Shown here: piece after piece, positions 6,353-14,366 of the stretch | How positions within the stretch are numbered: the first letter of the stretch is position 1 | Layout: every line of letters starts with the position of its first letter | DNA from: JAGQRJ01 sp041402045 | GTDB lineage: Bacteria; Planctomycetota; J058 | DNA length: 33,548 bases | Reading direction: 5' to 3' | Assembly (NCBI GenBank): GCA_041402045.1 | Contig: JAWKSZ010000082.1 | Location: 1-33,548, forward strand | Program-made: the position numbers and the translations under genes | The notes under the pieces: model-generated | What the model saw: the letters and a program-made list of their open reading frames with translations, nothing else | The model's database searches: none | Told to the model about the DNA's origin: nothing

Positions 6353-8094
6353 GTGCCTTCGCTGATCGTCCGCGACTCGAAGAACGGGCGCGTCAAGGAG
6401 ATCCAGCTCACCAAGCGCCGGTTCACCATCGGGAGCAGTGACTACAACGACCTCGTGCTCACGCGCAGCGGGGTCGCCAAGGAGCACTGTGTGCTCGTGC
6501 AGAAGGACGACGGCTTCGTCCTGCGCGACCTGACCATCAAGAAGGAGAAGCCGCTCACCGACGGCTCGCGGTTCGAGGTGGCGACCTTCGAGGTCCAGTT
6601 CCGCGGCGAGCGCCAGCGCTCGACCTCCGCCACCAAGTCCCAGCCCTCGAAGGACTCCCGCGCCAGCGTCGCCGGCGCTCCGACCCGGCGGGGCAGGGGC
6701 AGCAAGGACCAGGAGCCCACGGACCCCCTGATCCGCACCCTGCGCGCGGTGCACCAGCGCCTGCTCGAGGCGCCGGAGCTCAAGCGCGTCGACTTCGACG
6801 AGATGGACCCCGAGGTCGCGCGGCGCACCACCGAGCGCGTGCTGGTCCAGATCATCAAGGACATGCAGGACGCCGGCGAGCTCGCCGGGATCGACCGCCG
6901 GGCCCTGCTCAAGCAGGCGCTGAACGAGGCCCTGGGCCTGGGCCCCCTGGAGGAGCTGCTCGCCGACGACGACATCAGCGAGATCATGGTCAACAGCGCG
7001 GTGGACGTGTTCGTCGAGCGCCGCGGACACGGCATGGTCCGCGCCGACGTGAAGTTCTCCTCCGACGAGCAGGTCATGCACGTGATCCGCCGGATCGTGG
7101 CGCCGATCGGGCGCCGGATCAACGAGCAGACTCCCTTGTGCGACGGGCGCCTCGCCGACGGCTCGCGCATCAACGCCGTGATCCCGCCGCTCGCGGTCTC
7201 GGGGCCTTCGCTCACCATTCGAAAGTTCCCCAAGGACCGCCTGGGGATCGAGGACCTGATCAAGTTCGGCTCGCTGACCAAGCCCATGGGCGACTTCCTC
7301 GAGATCGCCGTGCGCGAGCACATGAACATCTGCATCAGCGGCGGCACGGGCTCGGGCAAGACCACGCTCCTGAACGTGGTCTCGAGCTTCATCGGCAAGT
7401 CCGAGCGGATCGTGACCGTCGAGGACGTGAGCGAGCTCAAGCTGCCCCAGGAGCACATCGTGACCCTGGAGGCCCGGCCCCCGAACCTCGAGGGCGAGGG
7501 CGCGATCACGATCCGCGACCTGGTGAAGAACTGCCTGCGCATGCGGCCCGACCGGATCGTCGTCGGCGAGTGTCGCGGCGGCGAGGCCCTGGACATGCTC
7601 CAGGCGATGAACACCGGCCACGACGGGTCCTTGACCACGATCCACTCCAACTCGCCGCGCGACTGCATCGCGCGCCTCGAGACCCTGGTGCTCCTGGCGG
7701 GCATGGACCTGCCCTCGAAGGCGATCCGCGAACAGATCGCCTCCGCCGTGCACATGATCATTCAGCAGACCCGGCTCCCCGACGGCTCGCGCAAGGTGAC
7801 CTACATCTCGAGATCACCGGCATGGAGAGCGGGATGGTCACGATCCAGGACATCTTCCTGTTCAAGCAGACCGGGTTCGACGAGAACGGCAAGGTGATCG
7901 GGCACCACGAGGCCACCGGGAACGTGCCCAAGTTCGTGCAGGGCCTGCGGCGACGCGGGATCCCGGTGGACATGAGCATGTTCCAGCGCGACACCTCCGA
8001 GGGCTCCAGCAGCAGCTCCCGCAGCCCCAACAACCCCATCACCGGCGGCGTCGACGACCTGGGGCCCGTGACGCGTCGCCGCCGGAGGCGCTAG
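6353..8094 (+). CDS. tadA: Tad pilus ATPase TadA/CpaF with N-terminal FHA-like domain (single-base frameshift near 7810)
   Basis: Secretion ATPase of the Tad machine, about 580 residues if the frame is restored. Residues 1-85 form an FHA-like fold. It is degenerate: IGSSDYNDLVL replaces the IGR motif, and AKEH (Ala42) replaces the usual SxxH, so phosphothreonine-binding residues are lost. After a linker the CpaF core shows Walker A GGTGSGKTT (330-338), the Asp box VEDVSEL, Walker B RIVVGECRGGEA (401-412) and the His box GHDGSLTTIHSNS (422-434). At TACATCTCG|AGATCACC one G appears missing; after it the frame shifts and continues with EITGMESGMVTIQDIFLF, a normal TadA C-terminus, to the stop at 8092. 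As written the protein would lose its last ~95 residues. Error in the sequence is the simplest explanation. GTG start 6 bp after cpaB. Confidence 0.88.
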
Positions 8095-8969
8095 TGCTCG
8101 TCGCCGACGCCGCGGGCGCTCTGCTGCTGAACATGGTCGCCGTCCTCGGCGGCCTGGGCGCGTTCATCTTCGTGTTCGCCGGCTACCTGCTGTTCTCGGC
8201 GGGCTGGGAGAGCTACGAGGAGCGCTTCGTCGACGGCGCCGAGCGCAGCGTCGAGGACCTGTTCCTCACGATCCCGCCGCAGCAGCTCCTGTGGCTGCGG
8301 ATCCTGTGCACCTTCGGGCTGTTCGCGGTGTTCTTCGTGCTCAGCGAGAGCCTGGTGGTCTCCGCGGTGTTCGGCGCGTTCGGCTTCTTCGTGCCCAAGA
8401 TCGCGCTGCGCATGCAGCGGACCAAGCGGCGCAACAAGTTCGGCGAGCAGCTCACCGACGCCCTGGTGACCCTCACCAACGCCCTGCGCTCGGGCTTCGC
8501 CCTGCCCAAGGCCTTCCAGCTCATCGCCCAGGACATGCCCAAGCCGATCTGCCAGGAATTCGGGATCCTGGTCCAGGAGCTGCGCCTGGGGATCGAGACC
8601 GAGGAGGGGCTCAACAACATGTACCACCGGGTCCCCAGCGTGGACCTGGACCTGGTCAAGACCTCGGTGGGCATCGCCGCCGACGTGGGCGGCAACCTGG
8701 CCGAGGTCTTCGATCGGATCGCGTTCACGATCCGCGAGCGCCGGCGGATCGAGGGGCGCATCGACTCGCTCACCGCCCAGGGCAAGATCCAGGGGCTGAT
8801 GGTCGCGCTGATCCCGATCCTGATGATGGTCGCGATCAACTACATCGACCCCAACATGCTCACGCCGCTGTTCACCACGACCTACGGCTACATCACCCTG
8901 GGCGTGATGGCGGTCATGGAGGGGCTGGGCTACTTCTTCGTGCGCATGATCACGACGATCGAGGTCTAG
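8094..8969 (+). CDS. tadB: Tad pilus inner-membrane platform protein TadB
   Basis: 291-residue type II secretion F-domain (T2SSF) protein. There is an N-terminal membrane helix (about 10-35), a second hydrophobic pair near 65-100, a cytoplasmic four-helix T2SSF domain (NALRSGFALPKAFQLIA...GIETEEGLNNMYHRVPSVDLDL) and C-terminal helices. TadB and TadC together form the platform that couples the TadA ATPase to pilin insertion. The GTG start shares one base with the tadA stop, so the genes are translationally coupled, which also supports 8094 as the true end of tadA after frame repair. Confidence 0.9.
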   Translation: MLVADAAGALLLNMVAVLGGLGAFIFVFAGYLLFSAGWESYEERFVDGAERSVEDLFLTIPPQQLLWLRILCTFGLFAVFFVLSESLVVSAVFGAFGFFVPKIALRMQRTKRRNKFGEQLTDALVTLTNALRSGFALPKAFQLIAQDMPKPICQEFGILVQELRLGIETEEGLNNMYHRVPSVDLDLVKTSVGIAADVGGNLAEVFDRIAFTIRERRRIEGRIDSLTAQGKIQGLMVALIPILMMVAINYIDPNMLTPLFTTTYGYITLGVMAVMEGLGYFFVRMITTIEV

Positions 8970-8970
8970 G

Positions 8971-9864
8971 GTGGACGCACCGATCCTGGGCCTGATGCTC
9001 CTGTTCGGCTTCGCCGTCGCGGCGAGCATGTGGCTGATCCTGCTGGGGGTGAACCAGCTCCGCGAGGACACCGAGGCCTCGGAGAGCGAGCTGTTCCAGC
9101 GCAGCCCGCTGCTCAAGTTCGCCCTGCCCCTGGTGCAGTACTTCGCCCGAGCCCTGGCCCCCCTGCGCGGGCTGGACGGGCTGCGCGAGAGCCTGGAATA
9201 CAAGCTGATCCGCGCCGGGCGGATCTACGTCATGAGCCCGGACGAGGTCCTGGGCCTGTGCTGCCTGAGCTTCTTCATGGGGCTCGCCTTCGGCTTCTAC
9301 GTCGAGCTCTCCACCGGGTTCCTGGGCATGTTCGGGATCATCGCCTGCTCGCTGCTCGGGGCCTACCTCCCGATCCTGAGCCTGACCGACGCCATGAAGA
9401 AGCGGCAGAAGGCCGTGCTCAAGGTCCTGCCCTACACCCTGGACCTCCTGTGCCTGGCGGTCGAGGCCGGCCTCGACTTCGCCGCCGCGCTCAACCGGAT
9501 CGGGGAGAAGCTGGGCAAGAACCCCTTCCGCGAGGAGATCCGCGTGCTCACCCAGGACATCGCCATGGGCAAGACCCGCGGCGAGGCCCTGCGGGACATG
9601 GACGACCGGATCGGGCTGGACGACCTGACCTCGGTGGTCAGCGCCCTGGTCCAGGCCGACGAGCTGGGCGCGAGCCTGGGCCCGACCCTGCGCATTCAGT
9701 CCTCGGAGCTGCAGCGCAAGCGCTTCCAGCGCGCGGAGAAGAAGGCCATGCAGGCCCCGGTGCTGATGCTGATCCCGCTGGTCTTGTTCATTTTTCCCCT
9801 CGTGTTCATCGTGATCTTTGCGCCGATGGTGATCCGGTTCCTGACCGGGGAGCTGGCGTTCTGA
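8971..9864 (+). CDS. tadC: Tad pilus inner-membrane platform protein TadC
   Basis: 297-residue T2SSF-domain protein, partner of TadB. An N-terminal helix is followed by a helix pair near residues 90-130. The signature SLTDAMKKRQKAVLKVLPYTLDLLCLAVEAGLDF comprises TadC-specific residues ahead of the T2SSF helices, and VLMLIPLVLFIFPLVFIVIF forms the C-terminal membrane helix. GTG start one base after the tadB stop, and the stop is 2 bp before the next candidate ATG. Length and order (A-B-C) are standard for Tad loci. Confidence 0.9.
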   Translation: MDAPILGLMLLFGFAVAASMWLILLGVNQLREDTEASESELFQRSPLLKFALPLVQYFARALAPLRGLDGLRESLEYKLIRAGRIYVMSPDEVLGLCCLSFFMGLAFGFYVELSTGFLGMFGIIACSLLGAYLPILSLTDAMKKRQKAVLKVLPYTLDLLCLAVEAGLDFAAALNRIGEKLGKNPFREEIRVLTQDIAMGKTRGEALRDMDDRIGLDDLTSVVSALVQADELGASLGPTLRIQSSELQRKRFQRAEKKAMQAPVLMLIPLVLFIFPLVFIVIFAPMVIRFLTGELAF

Positions 9865-9866
9865 GC

Positions 9867-10253
9867 ATGGAGGAGCTGGGCTTGACGCGGGACGACGGGA
9901 CGGTGGTGGCGAGCGAGCTCGTGCTCGCGAACACCTTCGGCACGCGGCTGCGCGGGCTGATCGGGCGGCGCCTGCCCCCGGAGCACGGGCTGTGGCTCGA
10001 GCCCTGCAACAGCATTCACATGATGTTCGTGCCCTACGCGATCGACGTGGTCTTCCTGCGCCGCGGCGAGGGGCCCCTGGGCGCCGGCTCCGCCGGCGAG
10101 GTGCTCAAGGTGTGCTCGCGGGTGTGGCCCTGGGTCGGGCTGGCCTGGTGCTCGGGGGCGACGAGCGCGCTCGAGCTCAAGGCCGGGCGCGCCGCGGACC
10201 TGGGCCTCGCGGTCGGGGACCGCCTCACGCTGAAGGAGCGCTGCGCGGCATGA
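9867..10253 (+). CDS. DUF192 family protein
   Basis: 128-residue small protein. The core FGTRLRGLIGRRLPPEHGLWLEPCNSIHMMFVPYAIDVVFL matches DUF192, a compact beta-rich family whose members have a GLM/GLxGR motif and a conserved hydrophobic strand after an N/H pair; their biochemical function is unsettled. ATG at 9867 is the first start. However, GGAGGAG at 9869-9875 lies six bases before an in-frame TTG at 9882, which could be the real start. It sits between tadC and the first FHA gene and shares an ATGA overlap with the latter, so it is part of the operon. There is no signal peptide. Confidence 0.75.
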   Translation: MEELGLTRDDGTVVASELVLANTFGTRLRGLIGRRLPPEHGLWLEPCNSIHMMFVPYAIDVVFLRRGEGPLGAGSAGEVLKVCSRVWPWVGLAWCSGATSALELKAGRAADLGLAVGDRLTLKERCAA

Positions 10254-11929
10254 GCGACGGGCCAGTGCTACACGTGCTCTCGGGCGACCTCGCCGGTCGC
10301 ACCTACCGGGTCAACGAGCGGGAGTTCGTGATCGGGCGCGCCCCGTCCTGCGACCTCGTGATCCCCAAGCGCTACATCAGCCGCGAGCACGCGCGGATCG
10401 AGGCGCGGCGCAAGCGCTTCACGGTCTCCAGCCTCTCGGAGAAGAACCCCGTGCACCTCCGGGATCGCCCGGTGCGCAAGACCACCGAGCTCGCCGACGG
10501 CGACGAGTTCGAGCTGTGCGGGATCCGCTTCCGCTTCGACCTCGAGGGGGAGGTCCGGGGGCGCAAGGTCGAGGGCGTGCGCATGAGCGGCAGCGCCGCC
10601 GGGCGCGTGGGCGCCGGGTGGCAGGACGCGCCCCCCGCCGACGACGGCTGGCAGGACGCGCCCGCCGACGACGACGGGTGGCAGGACGCGCCCGCCGACG
10701 ACGGCTGGCGGGACGAGCCAGCGCCGCCTGCCCCCGCGGCCGACGACGGCTGGGACGAGGAAGAGGAGGGGGACTGGGAGGACGAGCCCGAGCCCGCCCC
10801 GCCGCCCAGGCGCAAGCCGAGTCGGCGCGCCGCGCGCCTGGACAAGGACAAGGCCCCCAAGCCCGACGCGAAGGGCAGCGTCGTGTTCGGCGACGAGGAC
10901 GACGACGGCGAGGGCGAGGAGGACACCGAGGAGGTCAACGAGAAGACCGCCGAGCTGAACCCCACCGTCGACCCCGACGACCCAGACTACGACCCCTTCG
11001 CCGAGGTCGACAACCGGATCAAGAAGGAGAAGAAGCAGACCGATCCCCAGCGCGAGAAGCTGCTGCGGGTGCTCCTGGGCGTGGCGGTGGTCGGGATCCT
11101 GTTCGCGGGCTACGTGATCTATCAGATCAGCCAGAAGCCGCCCCTGACCGTGGTCCAGCACAACGACGGCGAGGAGCTCGTGGTCGCGGTCGACGAGACG
11201 GTGGTGATCGACTACCCCTACGCCGACGCGAACCCGCCCCAGGGCGCCGAGTCCCGGCGGATCGACGTGCGCGGCAACTACCAGAAGTTCTACGAGGACG
11301 ACAGCGTCCAGGTCGAGTGGCTCAACTACAAGAACCGCGCGGTGCTCCTGATCCGCGGGCTGGAGACCGGCCCGTCCAAGTTCAGCCTGTTCTTCCCGGT
11401 GCGGAACACGCGGCTCGAGTTCAACGTGAGCGTCGAGGGCGACCCGCCCCTGCAGCGCGAGCGCGAGGCGCGGCAGGCCGAGTTCAAGAAGCTGCAGCCC
11501 AACAAGCTGCGCTCGATCCTGGCCCAGGCCGTGGAGGACGGCGACACCTACCTCAAGGGCTACGGCCCGGGGAAGGAGCACCACCTCTGGCTCGCGCTCC
11601 AGGAGTACGAGAAGGCGATCGACGCCGGGGACGCCATGCGGGACCTGAGCGCGAACATGAACCAGGCCCTGAGCCAGACCGACCGCGAGAACCTGGCCAA
11701 GGCCAACCGCAAGGCCGAGGAGACCCGGGAGGACTACGACCGCAAGCGCGAGCAACTGCACCAGCGCTACGCGCAGACCTTCGAGCAGGGCCTCAAGAAG
11801 GAGCAGAAGTTGGCGGCCTTGCGCAGCCTCATGCGCGGGATCGGCAACCCCAAGGACATGCAGTTCATTCGTCTGAAGATCCTGCTCGAGGAGCCGGGTG
11901 GCTACGGCGAGCGCTGGACGGGGTTCTAG
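10250..11929 (+). CDS. FHA-domain membrane protein with secretin-N-like periplasmic domain
   Basis: 559 residues. Residues 7-95 are an FHA domain with all key residues (Gly29-Arg30, Ser44, His47, Asn66), so phosphothreonine binding is plausible. Then come tandem GWQDAP-type repeats (123-160), a long acidic and basic linker, and one membrane helix at about 271-291. The segment after the helix (about 300-400) has alternating beta-strands (EELVVAVDETVVIDYP ... RAVLLIRGLETGPSKFSLFF ... LEFNVSVEG). It resembles the N-terminal pilus domain of CpaC-type secretins. The C-terminal third is charged and helical, probably coiled coil. The topology would put FHA in the cytoplasm and the beta domain in the periplasm. 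ATGA overlap with the DUF192 gene. The beta-domain assignment is by eye. Confidence 0.75.
   Translation: MSDGPVLHVLSGDLAGRTYRVNEREFVIGRAPSCDLVIPKRYISREHARIEARRKRFTVSSLSEKNPVHLRDRPVRKTTELADGDEFELCGIRFRFDLEGEVRGRKVEGVRMSGSAAGRVGAGWQDAPPADDGWQDAPADDDGWQDAPADDGWRDEPAPPAPAADDGWDEEEEGDWEDEPEPAPPPRRKPSRRAARLDKDKAPKPDAKGSVVFGDEDDDGEGEEDTEEVNEKTAELNPTVDPDDPDYDPFAEVDNRIKKEKKQTDPQREKLLRVLLGVAVVGILFAGYVIYQISQKPPLTVVQHNDGEELVVAVDETVVIDYPYADANPPQGAESRRIDVRGNYQKFYEDDSVQVEWLNYKNRAVLLIRGLETGPSKFSLFFPVRNTRLEFNVSVEGDPPLQREREARQAEFKKLQPNKLRSILAQAVEDGDTYLKGYGPGKEHHLWLALQEYEKAIDAGDAMRDLSANMNQALSQTDRENLAKANRKAEETREDYDRKREQLHQRYAQTFEQGLKKEQKLAALRSLMRGIGNPKDMQFIRLKILLEEPGGYGERWTGF
10616..10720 (+). repeat. In-frame tandem repeats encoding GWQDAP units
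   Basis: About 30-bp units encode GWQDAPPADD, GWQDAPADDD and GWQDAPADD, followed by a diverged GWRDEP unit. The DNA of the units is nearly identical, so they arose by recent tandem duplication inside the acidic linker of the FHA protein and may vary in number between strains. Confidence 0.8.
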
Positions 11930-11960
11930 GTGACCTCCGCGCGTCGGGGCGAGGTGTAGC

Positions 11961-14366
11961 GTGCGCCTGGTCTACCTCCGCGGCGACGAGGAGATCGCGT
12001 TCCCCCTCGACGAAGGCGAGACCTTCGTCGGGCGCAAGGCGAACTGCGACCTGCACTTCGACGATCAGAGCCTGAGCAAGCGGCACACGCGCTTCGTGCG
12101 CGAGGGCGGCAGCCTGCGGGTCTACGACGCCGGCTCGCGCAACGGGACGCTGCACAACGGCGCGCTCGTCCCGCCGGAGGGCAGCGAGGTCCGCGAGGGC
12201 GACCGGGTCCAGTGCGGCCAGCTCGTGTTCGTGGCCCGCGGCGTCCAGGGCGGCGGGGGCGAGGACTTCGACGTGCTCGAGGAGTCCACCCCGGGCGGCC
12301 AAGGGCCGCTCCCCGTGGCGGTCGCGGTCTCGAGCGGCGAGGTCGCGGGCGCCAACGTCGGCGTGCTCCCGGTGCTCGAGGACGAGCCCGACCTCCCCGC
12401 GCAGAAGCCGGTCCTCGCCCGGCTGAAGCTGGTCGCGGGGGGCGAGGCCCACACCTGGGACCTCGACGGCGAGACCGTGACGATCGGCTCCAAGGACGAG
12501 AACCCCGTGTGCCTGACCTGCGACGGGGTCAGCCGCTACCACGCCGAGCTCAGCTTCGAGGACGGGGTGTGGGTGATCAAGGACCTCGGCTCGCGCAACG
12601 GGATCTTCGTGGCGGGGGAGCAGGTCGACATTCACGAGCTCGCCCAGGGCGACGAGATCCAGATCGGCAACGCGCGGCTGCGCTTCGAGCTCGTGCGGCC
12701 CAGCCCGTTCGACGGCGCGCGCGAGGTCCTGGGCGCCCTGCGTCAGGACCCGCTGGGCACGCTCAAGACCGACTCCCGGGCGCGGATGGGCCTGGCGGGC
12801 GTGATCGCGGCGGTGGTGCTCATGTTCCTCGCCCTGCGCCCGGGCTCCGCCCCGCCGCAGCTCACGGGGGAGGCGAGCTGGGAGTGGTGCCAGCAGGCCA
12901 CCGAGCTCCTGAGCAAGGGCGACTTCGCCGCCGCCGAGAAATACCTCAAGCGCTCGACCAGCGAGGGCAAGATCCGCGGGCCCCACCGCCGGCTGGCGAG
13001 CCACATGGCCAAGGTCTCGCGGCAGTGGCACAAGGCCAAGCGCGCCTCGAGCTTCCAGTGGGAGAAGGCCAGCGAGCTGCTCCAGCAGATCCGCGACTAC
13101 AAGTCGCTGCCCGAGGCCACCAAGCGCTGGGCCGAGGCCCAGACCGAGTGGGTCACCCGCAACAAGGCGGCGAGCGACGCCCTGGACCGCGCCTCGGCGG
13201 TCGCCCGACGCGCCGCGCAGCTCGGGAGCCACGGGCGGATCGACGAGGGGGTCAAGACCTTCCGCGAGGCGTTCTCGCTCTACGAGACGATCCCCGCGGA
13301 CACCGCGTTCTACGCCGCGGCGCAGGCCCAGCTCGCGCAAATGCGCGGGCTGGCCTTCCAGACGATCCTGAGCGAGGTGCGCCGGCGGACCGACGTCCCC
13401 AGCCCGGACTGGGACGAGGCCCTGATCTTCCTGGGCAAGGCCCTGGAGTTCGCGACCACCGACGAGCAGCGCGGGAACCTGACCCGCATGCGCCTGCGCT
13501 GCGAGCTCAACCGCCACGACGAGGCGCTCTACGTGCGCGCGGTCGAGATCGCCCAGCAGCACGACGTGAAGAACTACCCGCGGGCGATCAACTACCTGCA
13601 GGCGGTGCGCAAGGAGGCCCAGATCTTCCCCGACGCGCGGGCCTACCTGGACTGGATCGACGCCGACCTCAAGGTCCGCGCCGCGCGCCAGGCCTACGAT
13701 CAGGGGCGCGGCAAGCGCGCGATCGAGATGCTGGACCAGGTGCTGAAGTACGACGTGCTCGGCCCCGAGGCCCGGGCCAGCGTGACCACGCGCAAGCGCA
13801 CCTGGCAGGGGGTGATCGACGCCTTCGAGACCGGCATGCGGCTCTACTACGAGGGGCACGTGCGCGAGGCCAAGGAGCGCTTCCGCTTCGTGCTCAACGA
13901 GGAGCCGAGCCAGGAGAACCGTTACCAGAAGCTGGCCCGCGACCAGCTCAACCACATCCTGCGGGTCGAGACCCAGGGCCTCGAGCGCAACCTGCGCCGG
14001 GGGCTGCGGGAGCTCTACTACGCGCGCTACCACCGCGCCTGGCGCGCCTTCAACCTGGTGCGCGAGGACCCGAACCACAAGGACCGGGACCTGAAGAAGA
14101 TCCGCGACGCGGTGCAGAACCTGAACGCCACCAAGCGCTTGCTCTACTACGCCAAGCGCACCGTGGACCGCAGCCGGACCGAGGACTTCCTCCGGGTCTA
14201 CTACGAGCTGCAGCTGCTCAGCGACTGGCTCCCGCGCGGAAGGGAGAAGGCTGAGGCCGCCGAGTATCATAAGCGCGTGGCCGAGTACCTGAACCGCCTG
14301 AACCGAGCCCCCAAGCCGCGCCTGCAGCTCCCCGACCCGCCGCAGCGGCCTGAGAAGCCCAAGTGA
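11961..14366 (+). CDS. Double-FHA, single-pass membrane protein with helical C-terminus (paralog 1)
   Basis: 801 residues. FHA-1 (about 1-92) keeps Gly24-Arg25, Ser39, His42 and Asn61 (AGSRNGT). FHA-2 (about 153-246) keeps Ser191, His194 and Asn213 but has IGS in place of IGR. One membrane helix lies at about 276-294. The remaining ~500 residues are Ala/Glu/Arg-rich helices with TPR-like packing (ATELLSKGDFAAAEKYLKRS) and no catalytic motif. With the FHA domains in the cytoplasm, the helical part would be periplasmic. GTG start 31 bp after the previous FHA gene, and it overlaps the next paralog by 4 bp. The same architecture and shared C-terminal motifs (DPNHK, ELQLLSDWLP) show that these two genes are a tandem duplication. 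Confidence 0.78.
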   Translation: MRLVYLRGDEEIAFPLDEGETFVGRKANCDLHFDDQSLSKRHTRFVREGGSLRVYDAGSRNGTLHNGALVPPEGSEVREGDRVQCGQLVFVARGVQGGGGEDFDVLEESTPGGQGPLPVAVAVSSGEVAGANVGVLPVLEDEPDLPAQKPVLARLKLVAGGEAHTWDLDGETVTIGSKDENPVCLTCDGVSRYHAELSFEDGVWVIKDLGSRNGIFVAGEQVDIHELAQGDEIQIGNARLRFELVRPSPFDGAREVLGALRQDPLGTLKTDSRARMGLAGVIAAVVLMFLALRPGSAPPQLTGEASWEWCQQATELLSKGDFAAAEKYLKRSTSEGKIRGPHRRLASHMAKVSRQWHKAKRASSFQWEKASELLQQIRDYKSLPEATKRWAEAQTEWVTRNKAASDALDRASAVARRAAQLGSHGRIDEGVKTFREAFSLYETIPADTAFYAAAQAQLAQMRGLAFQTILSEVRRRTDVPSPDWDEALIFLGKALEFATTDEQRGNLTRMRLRCELNRHDEALYVRAVEIAQQHDVKNYPRAINYLQAVRKEAQIFPDARAYLDWIDADLKVRAARQAYDQGRGKRAIEMLDQVLKYDVLGPEARASVTTRKRTWQGVIDAFETGMRLYYEGHVREAKERFRFVLNEEPSQENRYQKLARDQLNHILRVETQGLERNLRRGLRELYYARYHRAWRAFNLVREDPNHKDRDLKKIRDAVQNLNATKRLLYYAKRTVDRSRTEDFLRVYYELQLLSDWLPRGREKAEAAEYHKRVAEYLNRLNRAPKPRLQLPDPPQRPEKPK

